From contig CANHJJ010000140.1 of assembly GCA_947460565.1 (NCBI GenBank), forward strand, positions 1 to 5,653: DNA of 5,653 bases. The letters run 5' to 3'. The position numbers and the translations under genes are program-made. The notes below the pieces were generated by a model. That model saw nothing but the letters and a program-made list of their open reading frames with translations, was not told the origin of the DNA and did no database searches. Source of the DNA: Bacteroidota bacterium (GTDB lineage: Bacteria > Bacteroidota > Bacteroidia > UKL13-3). Below, piece by piece: positions 1 to 5,174 of this stretch (the stretch's first letter is position 1; the number at the start of each line of letters is the position of its first letter).

Positions 1-441
1 AATTGGCATGTAATATTTAGGAAAATCATGTTGGTCTTCAAAAATAGATTTATGAAACCTTGGTGGATTTTTTATTAAATAATCAGCCCTGGTAATAAAA
101 TCATTGATATCGGCAGGATGCTCATAAATGTCAGCAAACTGCTCCCTTAAAGCCACATTTTTAACTTGGTCAGATAACCTTTCAACTAAAATTACAAATG
201 GAACATTTGCTGTATGTGCAATATTCTTGCAGTTTCTTCTCAGGGTAATACCATTAATATCATTTAAGTCAGTGTGGGTAACAATAAGCTTTACAGGCTC
301 ATTCTTATTAGTCCATTGAACAAAATCATAAATATTATCAAAATTAAAAATTTGATAATGGTGTTTAAAGGTCTGACTAAAATTCAATATGATATCTGCA
401 TTATTACTAATAAATGCAATGCGTTCGTTATTCGTATCCAT
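1..441 (-). CDS. Pseudo-receiver protein, N-terminal 147 residues (possibly fused to a sugar transferase)
   Basis: This gene starts at the ATG at 441 and is open to the window edge, so only the first 147 residues are visible. Residues 6-125 follow the alternating strand/helix pattern of a response-regulator receiver (strands near 7-11, 50-55, 80-86, 103-107). The signature residues are lost: SNNAD stands where the acidic pair belongs, His56 replaces the phospho-Asp, Val86 replaces the Ser/Thr, and His108 (before Pro109) replaces the Lys. It should therefore fold like a receiver but not accept phosphate. A charged linker (about 126-141) leads to KYYMPI at the edge. In Bacteroidota such receivers can precede a priming glycosyltransferase that begins with a similar I-P-x-x-K-R stretch. 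That fusion is inferred, because the enzyme part is not in the window. The ATG lies 2 nt after the stop of the upstream receiver gene, so the two are almost certainly co-transcribed and probably translationally coupled. Confidence 0.75.
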   Translation of the reverse strand, partial: MDTNNERIAFISNNADIILNFSQTFKHHYQIFNFDNIYDFVQWTNKNEPVKLIVTHTDLNDINGITLRRNCKNIAHTANVPFVILVERLSDQVKNVALREQFADIYEHPADINDFITRADYLIKNPPRFHKSIFEDQHDFPKYYMPI

Positions 442-443
442 AA

Positions 444-824
444 CTAAACTCTTTTAATACGTCTGAATATATTATCAATTCTAGCTTCAAGCTCCTCAGG
501 ATTAAAGGGTTTGGTCATATAATCATCTGCTCCAGCTTTCAAACTTTTAATTTTATCTTCACTTTTTTCATTTCCACTTAACATAATTAAAGGTACATCC
601 CTGAAGAACCCACTAGAACGGATTTGCATAATAAATTCAATTCCGCCTACATCCGGCATATTTACATCTGCAATAATAATATCTGGAACTACACCTTGTT
701 GCATCCACTCCAGAGCATCTTTTCCATTTTGCTTTGAAACAACATTGTATGTTTTCCCGAAGTAAAAGTCAAGTACTTTCAAAATACTTGGTTCATCATC
801 TACTGCAATAAGAGTCTTTTTCAT
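444..824 (-). CDS. Stand-alone receiver-domain response regulator (CheY/Spo0F-like)
   Basis: This 126-residue protein is one receiver domain with no output domain. All functional residues are present: acidic residues Asp9, Asp10 and Glu11, phospho-acceptor Asp53 in the ADVNMPDVGG loop, Ser83 in the MLSG strand end, Tyr102 at the switch position, and Lys105 followed by Pro. It should accept a phosphoryl group from a histidine kinase or phosphotransfer protein and act by protein-protein contact. It sits 6 nt after the sigma-54 regulator gene and 2 nt before the pseudo-receiver gene, so it is the middle member of a three-gene unit. A reasonable inference is that it relays or controls the activity of one of these neighbours. 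No histidine kinase is present in the window, so its phosphodonor is unknown. Confidence 0.95.
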   Translation of the reverse strand: MKKTLIAVDDEPSILKVLDFYFGKTYNVVSKQNGKDALEWMQQGVVPDIIIADVNMPDVGGIEFIMQIRSSGFFRDVPLIMLSGNEKSEDKIKSLKAGADDYMTKPFNPEELEARIDNIFRRIKRV

Positions 825-830
825 AATAGG

Positions 831-2198
831 TTATTTTGTTAAATTTTGATAAGATTCACTTTTTAATATTCTATAAATAGTCGATTTCCCAATATTAAGT
901 TTCTTGGCAACCGATATAACATTGTCATCATATTTATCTAAGTATGTTTTAATGATTAGATTGGTGTAATCATCCAATGACATCTCTTGCATCAACAGAT
1001 TATTTAATGATTTTCCGCTATTAAATGTAATGTTTTCAGGCTCAATAACTGAATTATCACACATCACACATGCTAACTCGACTATGGCTTTTAATTCTCT
1101 TACATTTCCCGGGAAATTATATCCTAATAGCTTTTTGTGAGCCTCGCTACTTAGATTAACTTTTTTGATTGTATTTTCCTTGCAAAACTCATCAATAATA
1201 TGTTTTGTTATTAGTATGATATCATTGCCTCTATCCCTTAATGGTGGCAAGCTTATGGGCAAACCAAGCAACCTGTAATACAAATCTTCTCTAAATCTTG
1301 AGCCTTGAACCTCTTCATTCAAATCTTTATGAGTAGCCACAATTATCCTAACATCTATGGGTATAGCTTGATTTCCTCCTACCCTTGTTACTTCTTTCTC
1401 TTGCAATACACGTAATAATTTTGCTTGAATGTTTATGTCCATCTCACCAATCTCGTCTAAGAAAATAGTTCCTTTATTTGCCTGTTCAAATTTTCCAATT
1501 CTGCGAGCGTCTGCGCCTGTAAAGGCACCTTTTTCGTGACCAAATAATTCTGACTCAATCAATTCTTTAGGAATAGCGGCCACATTTACTGCAACAAATG
1601 GAAGTTTTTTTCTATCACTATTATAATGAATCGCTTTTGCTACAAGTTCTTTACCTGTTCCGGTTTCACCCGTTACACTAACTGTGATTTTACTTCCAGC
1701 AGCTTTTTCAATCAATGAATATGTTTTTTTTATGGCATCACTATTACCAATAATGCTGCTACTAAAGTCATATTTTTTAGCAACCTCTTCCCTTAAATCT
1801 AAAATTTCTTCTCTTAAAACTTGGTTACTTCTGGCATTTTGAATAGAATTTAGCAATCGATTCTTGGTATCTTCATCTTTTAGAATGTAATCAAAAACGC
1901 CTAGTTTTAGTAGCTCTACTGCAGTTGAAACATCTTCTTGCCCAGAAATAACAATTATTTGAGAATCGACACTGGCATCTTTAATTTTCCTAATTAATTC
2001 GGTTCCATTCATGTCTGGCATAGAATAGTCAACCGTTATTAGCTTTGGCTTAAGATGCAGATTATCAAGACAGTCTTTAGCATTAAAAAAAGTTCTAACC
2101 GAATACTCAGGATTAAGTGAAATAACATACTGCAAAAAGTTGTTATACCATTTATCATCTTCTACGACAAAAATTTCGTATGTATCTTTTGAAGCCAT
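831..2198 (-). CDS. Sigma-54-dependent response regulator, NtrC family
   Basis: This is a complete 455-residue enhancer-binding activator with the usual three parts. The receiver (about 6-122) has Glu13/Asp14/Asp15, phospho-acceptor Asp57, Ser85, Tyr104 and Lys107. The AAA+ domain (about 146-392) has Walker A GETGTGKE (177-184), an intact sigma-54 contact loop GAFTGA (224-229), Walker B ending in Asp248-Glu249, the arginine-finger segment RFREDLYYRL (301-310), and the sensor II segment FPGNVREL (362-369). The C-terminal Fis-type helix-turn-helix lies at about 425-447. When phosphorylated it should assemble as a ring, hydrolyse ATP and open sigma-54 RNA polymerase promoters. It is the first gene of the unit with the two receivers downstream. 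The target genes are not visible. Exopolysaccharide genes are a guess based on the possible sugar transferase. The ATG start leaves a normal, short N-terminus before the first receiver strand. Confidence 0.97.
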   Translation of the reverse strand: MASKDTYEIFVVEDDKWYNNFLQYVISLNPEYSVRTFFNAKDCLDNLHLKPKLITVDYSMPDMNGTELIRKIKDASVDSQIIVISGQEDVSTAVELLKLGVFDYILKDEDTKNRLLNSIQNARSNQVLREEILDLREEVAKKYDFSSSIIGNSDAIKKTYSLIEKAAGSKITVSVTGETGTGKELVAKAIHYNSDRKKLPFVAVNVAAIPKELIESELFGHEKGAFTGADARRIGKFEQANKGTIFLDEIGEMDINIQAKLLRVLQEKEVTRVGGNQAIPIDVRIIVATHKDLNEEVQGSRFREDLYYRLLGLPISLPPLRDRGNDIILITKHIIDEFCKENTIKKVNLSSEAHKKLLGYNFPGNVRELKAIVELACVMCDNSVIEPENITFNSGKSLNNLLMQEMSLDDYTNLIIKTYLDKYDDNVISVAKKLNIGKSTIYRILKSESYQNLTK

Positions 2199-2203
2199 AT
2201 TTG

Positions 2204-2235
2204 CAAATTCATGTTTATTTGGTACGAAGTAACAA
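2204..2235 (-). promoter_or_regulatory. Possible weak Bacteroidota-type promoter of the regulator operon
   Basis: Read on the minus strand, TTG (2235-2233) is followed after 21 nt by TGAATTTG (2211-2204), one mismatch from TAnnTTTG. The box ends 5 nt before the regulator ATG, so a transcript from here would be almost leaderless. That and the mismatch make the call tentative. No better -33/-7 pair was seen between the thiolase terminator and the regulator gene. Confidence 0.25.
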
Positions 2236-2272
2236 AATGGGAATTACGTTTATAGGTGAAAAAAAAGAAGTT

Positions 2273-2287
2273 ATACACCTAGTGTAT
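2273..2287. repeat. 15-bp palindrome, candidate operator
   Basis: ATACAC and GTGTAT flank the 3-nt centre CTA, giving a perfect 6+6 bp inverted repeat. It lies about 75-90 bp upstream of the sigma-54 regulator start and just past the thiolase terminator. Short symmetric sites at this distance can bind a dimeric regulator. There is no T-run beside it, so it does not look like a terminator. No second copy was noticed in the window. Confidence 0.3.
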
Positions 2288-2298
2288 CTTATAATAGA

Positions 2299-2333
2299 AA
2301 AACATCTACAACTGAAGAAGGTGTAGATGTTTT
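2299..2333 (-). terminator. Rho-independent terminator downstream of the thiolase gene
   Basis: A perfect 12-bp inverted repeat (AAAACATCTACA at 2299-2310, TGTAGATGTTTT at 2322-2333) encloses an 11-nt loop. On the minus strand the stem ends in a run of five T. It lies 40 nt after the thiolase stop codon, as expected for that gene's terminator. The stem has only four G/C pairs, so it is of moderate strength. The A/T flanks are symmetric, so it might also act in the other direction, although no plus-strand gene runs into it. Confidence 0.75.
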
Positions 2334-2372
2334 AGTTGTAATATTTGCCAATAAAAAGGCTAAGTAAGATAA

Positions 2373-3551
2373 TTAAATTGATTCAATAACAATGGCAGAA
2401 GCCCCTCCTCCTCCATTGCAAATACCAGTTACACCATAACGTCCACCCTCTTGTTTTAGAACAGTAGCTAGGGTAGAAACAATTCTTGCACCACTGTTAC
2501 CAATTGGGTGACCAAGGGCAACCGCACCGCCATAAACGTTAACTTTCTTATCGTCTAAGCCTAGTATTTTATTGTTAACCAAACCAACCACAGCAAATGC
2601 CTCATTCAACTCAAAATAGTCGATATCATTCAATTCTAATCCTGCCCATTTCAAAGCCTTAGGAATAGCAAGTGATGGTGCCGTTGTAAACCACTCTGGA
2701 GCATGCGCAGCATCAGCAAATGCAAGAATTTTAGCTAATGGCTTTAAACCTAATTCTTTCACTTTTTCTTCACTCATTAATAACAATGCAGTAGCACCAT
2801 CATTAATGTTCGAAGCATTGGCAGCTGTAATAGTACCGTCTTTTTCAAAGGCAGGCTTTAATGTCTTTAATTTATCAAAATTAATTTTATTATAGTCCTC
2901 ATCCACGCTAACAGTAATTGGGTCTTTACCTCTTACTGGCACTTGGATAGGAGCTATTTCACTTACAAATTTCCCACCTTCAACAGCAGCTTTAGCTCTG
3001 GTATAGCTTTCAATAGCAAAATTATCTTGATCTTCTCGGCTAAATTTATACTCCCTCGCACAAATCTCAGCAGCACTACCCATATGGAAGTCTTTATATA
3101 CATCCCATAATCCATCTTTCACTAATCCATCAATTATCTGTCCATGACCCAAACGGTATCCATTTCTTGCTTTGTCTAAGTAATAAGGTATATTACTCAT
3201 GCTCTCCATTCCACCTGCAACAACCACATCATTAATTCCCAGCATAATACTTTGAGCTGCCAACATGATTGCTTTTGAACCCGAGGCACAAACTTTATTT
3301 ATGGTTGTTGATGGAACTGAGCTAGGAATACCAGCACCAATCATGGCTTGTGTAGCGGGAGCTTGACCTAGATTTGCTGATATAACATTTCCCATAAATA
3401 CTTCCTGAACCATGTCAGCTTGTATGTTTGCTTTTTCAATTGCCGATTTTATGGCGTGCGCACCCAATTGCGGTGCTGATAAAGTAGCTAATGCACCATT
3501 GAAAGAACCAATTGGAGTGCGGGCTGTAGAAACGATGTAAACGGTTTTCAT
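2373..3551 (-). CDS. atoB: Acetyl-CoA C-acetyltransferase (acetoacetyl-CoA thiolase)
   Basis: This complete 392-residue thiolase catalyses the reversible condensation of two acetyl-CoA to acetoacetyl-CoA, or the reverse thiolysis. Catalytic residues are all present: nucleophile Cys88 in KVCASG, Asn316 in the NEAF motif, His348 in GHPIGNSGAR, and Cys378 in ICNGGGGASA. Length and residue positions match the well-studied Zoogloea biosynthetic thiolase almost exactly (from memory: 392 residues, Cys89, Asn316, His348, Cys378). His156-Met157 in FHMGSAAE and the C-terminal wording resemble mitochondrial-type T2 (ACAT1) thiolases more than long-chain FadA enzymes. One oddity is Tyr340 just before GGAVALGHP, where Asn or His is usual. 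The protein is cytoplasmic, with likely roles in ketone, amino-acid or short-chain fatty-acid metabolism. It has its own promoter and terminator and no pathway partner beside it, so the direction of use cannot be decided. Annotation as a broad acyltransferase is the main alternative. Confidence 0.93.
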   Translation of the reverse strand: MKTVYIVSTARTPIGSFNGALATLSAPQLGAHAIKSAIEKANIQADMVQEVFMGNVISANLGQAPATQAMIGAGIPSSVPSTTINKVCASGSKAIMLAAQSIMLGINDVVVAGGMESMSNIPYYLDKARNGYRLGHGQIIDGLVKDGLWDVYKDFHMGSAAEICAREYKFSREDQDNFAIESYTRAKAAVEGGKFVSEIAPIQVPVRGKDPITVSVDEDYNKINFDKLKTLKPAFEKDGTITAANASNINDGATALLLMSEEKVKELGLKPLAKILAFADAAHAPEWFTTAPSLAIPKALKWAGLELNDIDYFELNEAFAVVGLVNNKILGLDDKKVNVYGGAVALGHPIGNSGARIVSTLATVLKQEGGRYGVTGICNGGGGASAIVIESI

Positions 3552-3570
3552 TTATTTATATTTTGGTGCA

Positions 3571-3599
3571 CAAATGTATAATAATTATACTATCGTCAA
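3571..3599 (-). promoter_or_regulatory. Bacteroidota-type promoter of the thiolase gene
   Basis: On the minus strand, TTG (3599-3597) is followed after 18 nt by TACATTTG (3578-3571), an exact match to the TAnnTTTG -7 box. It ends 19 nt before the thiolase ATG, leaving a very short A/T-rich leader (AATATAAATAA) without Shine-Dalgarno. This suggests the thiolase is transcribed on its own and not only by read-through from the small gene upstream. Confidence 0.65.
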
Positions 3600-3630
3600 C
3601 CAAAATTAATACAGAAATGCGGTGGATGAA

Positions 3631-3876
3631 TTATTTCATGATGTCATCCTTCATTTCACGATAATAATCATCAAATAAAAAATTAACACCCGGAATTACA
3701 TCTATTGAAAAGGTATATTTAATCTCGAAAATTGCGAATAATACCAGTATCGTAGTAACAATTATATACAAAATCATCATAGCATCTTTAAGAAAAAGAT
3801 ACGAATATATAATGATGTTTTTAACTTTTGTGAGACGCAATGAATAATGAAGATTAGCAGTAGATGTTTTTTCCAT
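3631..3876 (-). CDS. Small predicted membrane protein, function unknown
   Basis: This 81-residue reading frame belongs to no family I recognise. It has a basic N-terminal part (about 1-20), a moderately hydrophobic stretch IIIYSYLFL (21-29), one clear transmembrane segment (about 33-52, rich in I, L, V and F), and a soluble acidic tail with DDYYREMKDD (69-78). By the positive-inside rule the tail would face the periplasm. It lies upstream of the thiolase in the same direction with 79 nt between them, but the thiolase has its own promoter, so linkage is doubtful. It is divergent from the class IV PLP enzyme gene across about 113 nt. No clear promoter was found for it. It could be a chance frame, but the composition looks protein-like and nothing else occupies the interval. 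Confidence 0.5.
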   Translation of the reverse strand: MEKTSTANLHYSLRLTKVKNIIIYSYLFLKDAMMILYIIVTTILVLFAIFEIKYTFSIDVIPGVNFLFDDYYREMKDDIMK

Positions 3877-3989
3877 GCACTATTAATTACACTACAACAT
3901 TATGATATTATCCACAATAAAAAAAATAAATTACAAGCTATGGTTATTAATATTTGGTTTACATAATTCTTATTATAAAATTCGCAAAC

Positions 3990-4688
3990 ATGCAAAGAGC
4001 GTTTTACTACGGAGACTTATTGTTCGAGAGCATTTCGATAAAAAATGGCGAAATAATGCTAGCAGAAAGGCATTTCAGCAGACTTATCAAATGTGCAGCG
4101 ATTTTGAAATATGAACTTGACTCAGATTTCAATATTAATGAGTTTGTAAAACAAATAAAAAAAGCAATTCAACAATCCCAAATCAAGGAGAAACAAAACT
4201 GTCGGATACGTTATACACTGCACCGAACTGGTGATGGCTTTTACCTCCCGCTTTCCAATAAAAGTCAATACTTTATCGATGTATTTGAAGCTAAAACTAA
4301 CATGAGTGATGGTTCGTTAAATATTGGAATATACAAAGAAAATTACAAATCCAGAGGTCCATTATCCAATATTAAATCAGGAAATGCACTCATTTATGTT
4401 TTGGCCAGTATTTGGGCCAAACAACATAGCTTAGATGATGCTCTATTGTTAAACGATTTAGGTAATATAATTGAGAGTACAAGGGCAAATCTATTTTGGA
4501 CTAAAGATAATGTTTGTTATACCCCACCGCTAAGTGAAGGTTGCATTGCAGGGGTTATGCGTGAAGAAATCATGTCAAAAGAAATGGTAATTGAAAAGGC
4601 TTGTAAAATGGAAGATTTACTTAATGCGGAAAGTATTTTTCTTACCAATGCCCTATCAAACAAAAAATATATTTCGCTTAGCTTATAG
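3990..4688 (+). CDS. pabC: Class IV PLP-dependent enzyme, probable 4-amino-4-deoxychorismate lyase
   Basis: This 232-residue protein is of the branched-chain aminotransferase/PabC fold. Visible motifs are YYGDLLFES (6-14), RHFSRL (27-32), the PLP-binding Lys129 in SNIKSGN, Glu162 in NIIESTRANLFW (159-170), the cofactor-phosphate loop GCIAGVMRE (184-192), and LTNAL (218-222). The run ESTRANLFW...NVCYTP...GVMR...TNAL is closer to E. coli PabC than to branched-chain or D-amino-acid aminotransferases. The likely reaction is therefore release of pyruvate from aminodeoxychorismate to give p-aminobenzoate for folate. No pabA/pabB lies nearby, so substrate is inferred. It is short: relatives usually have 15-25 more residues before the YGD motif. 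The ATG at 3990 is chosen. The frame is open upstream only to a TTG at 3954, which would add 12 residues, so the short N-terminus is genuine or the gene is slightly eroded. No Shine-Dalgarno is visible. Confidence 0.8.
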   Translation: MQRAFYYGDLLFESISIKNGEIMLAERHFSRLIKCAAILKYELDSDFNINEFVKQIKKAIQQSQIKEKQNCRIRYTLHRTGDGFYLPLSNKSQYFIDVFEAKTNMSDGSLNIGIYKENYKSRGPLSNIKSGNALIYVLASIWAKQHSLDDALLLNDLGNIIESTRANLFWTKDNVCYTPPLSEGCIAGVMREEIMSKEMVIEKACKMEDLLNAESIFLTNALSNKKYISLSL

Positions 4689-4696
4689 CTTTTTGG

Positions 4697-4726
4697 TTGC
4701 AAGTATCAATTAAAATTCTAATTTTG
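4697..4726 (+). promoter_or_regulatory. Bacteroidota-type promoter upstream of the small frame and CDGSH-VIT1 genes
   Basis: TTG (4697-4699) is followed after 19 nt by TAATTTTG (4719-4726), an exact TAnnTTTG match at standard spacing. It lies just after the pabC-like stop codon and 19 nt before the ATG at 4746. It fits as promoter of that small frame. Through read-through it could also drive the CDGSH-VIT1 pair, with a leader of about 235 nt. No comparable box was found nearer to the CDGSH start. Confidence 0.6.
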
Positions 4727-4745
4727 ATTTATTATCGTTTTAAAC

Positions 4746-4935
4746 ATGAATGGCATCACCAAACATAATTCAAATGAAGAAAAAATAGTAGTCTGGAAAA
4801 CAGTGCAATTTTCCCATTCTACAGATTATTGGAAAGGATTATCCGAAGTTTTCATCCCCCAACGAAAAACCTGGAATCAAACTTGATTCATTAAATTCTA
4901 AAAACTTCAAAGATCAAATTAACAAATACCCTTAA
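4746..4935 (+). pseudogene. Small open reading frame apparently broken by a one-base shift
   Basis: From the ATG at 4746 the frame runs 46 codons to a TGA at 4884-4886. The frame that would follow loss of one C in the CCCCC run at 4856-4860 continues as PNEKPGIKLDSLNSKNF and beyond, to a TAA at 4933-4935. The joined product would have 62 residues. The second half reads like natural protein (charged, polar, few rare residues), while the original frame after the C-run (QRKTWNQT) does not. A good promoter lies 19 nt upstream. I recognise no family: there is no signal peptide or membrane segment, and the protein would be a small soluble lysine-rich one. It may be a recently broken gene, a homopolymer sequencing error, or non-coding leader of the CDGSH operon. 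No other gene content is seen between 4689 and 4968. Confidence 0.35.
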
Positions 4936-4968
4936 GGCATTAAGATATTATAAAAAAACCAAACACCC

Positions 4969-5172
4969 ATGGAAGAAACCAAACCCAACTCAGATTGCAA
5001 TGTTATAGTTAATCCAAACGGACCACTCATGGTTATCGGTCGAATTGATATTAAACATGCAGATGGAAGAATTGAAAACAAAGAAAAAACAACTGCATTT
5101 TGTCGTTGTGGAGCCTCGGCAAACAAACCTTTCTGCGATGGTAGTCATCGTAAAATTGAATTTATAGGATAA
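4969..5172 (+). CDS. CDGSH iron-sulfur (2Fe-2S) protein
   Basis: This 67-residue protein carries one CDGSH (mitoNEET-type) domain. The motif C-x-C-x2-S-x3-P-x-C-D-G-S-H is complete at residues 45-60. Ligands are Cys45, Cys47, Cys56 and His60, the 3Cys-1His pattern that holds a labile 2Fe-2S cluster. The segment before it (about 11-43, with NPNGPLMVIG) forms the usual small beta part. There is no membrane anchor, so it should be cytoplasmic, unlike mitoNEET. Members of this family are associated with electron transfer, cluster transfer and iron or redox sensing; the exact role here is unknown. It lies 2 nt before the VIT1-type transporter gene in the same direction, which suggests a link with iron handling. 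The ATG at 4969 has no Shine-Dalgarno but gives the normal family length. Confidence 0.93.
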   Translation: MEETKPNSDCNVIVNPNGPLMVIGRIDIKHADGRIENKEKTTAFCRCGASANKPFCDGSHRKIEFIG

Positions 5173-5174
5173 TC

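Noticed and set aside
128..319. Plus-strand reading frame of 63 codons
   Set aside because: It lies wholly opposite the pseudo-receiver gene, whose fold pattern is recognisable; the product has no protein-like features.
2199..2372. Sigma-54 promoter (GG-N10-GC type) upstream of the regulator
   Set aside because: No convincing TGGCAC-N5-TTGC-like element was found on either strand in this gap.
3949..3956. AATATTTG as a -7 box for the class IV PLP enzyme gene
   Set aside because: It has one mismatch and there is no TTG at a suitable distance upstream.
3954..3989. TTG start giving a 12-residue N-terminal extension of the class IV PLP enzyme
   Set aside because: The extension is hydrophobic and does not match the strand found in relatives, and TTG starts are rare in this phylum, so ATG at 3990 is preferred.
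3902..4114. Plus-strand reading frame of 70 codons overlapping the start of the class IV PLP enzyme gene
   Set aside because: Its second half is the enzyme's coding sequence in another frame. The enzyme frame carries the YGD and RHFSRL motifs, while this one carries none.
4680..4694. AGCT-TAT-AGCT followed by TTTT, as a terminator after the class IV PLP enzyme gene
   Set aside because: The stem is only 4 bp and overlaps the stop codon, too weak to call.
4517..4702. Minus-strand frame of 61 codons opposite the C-terminus of the class IV PLP enzyme
   Set aside because: Shadow of the conserved ANLFW/GVMRE coding region.
4932..5126. Minus-strand frame of 64 codons opposite the CDGSH gene
   Set aside because: The plus strand encodes the complete CDGSH motif, so this is a shadow.
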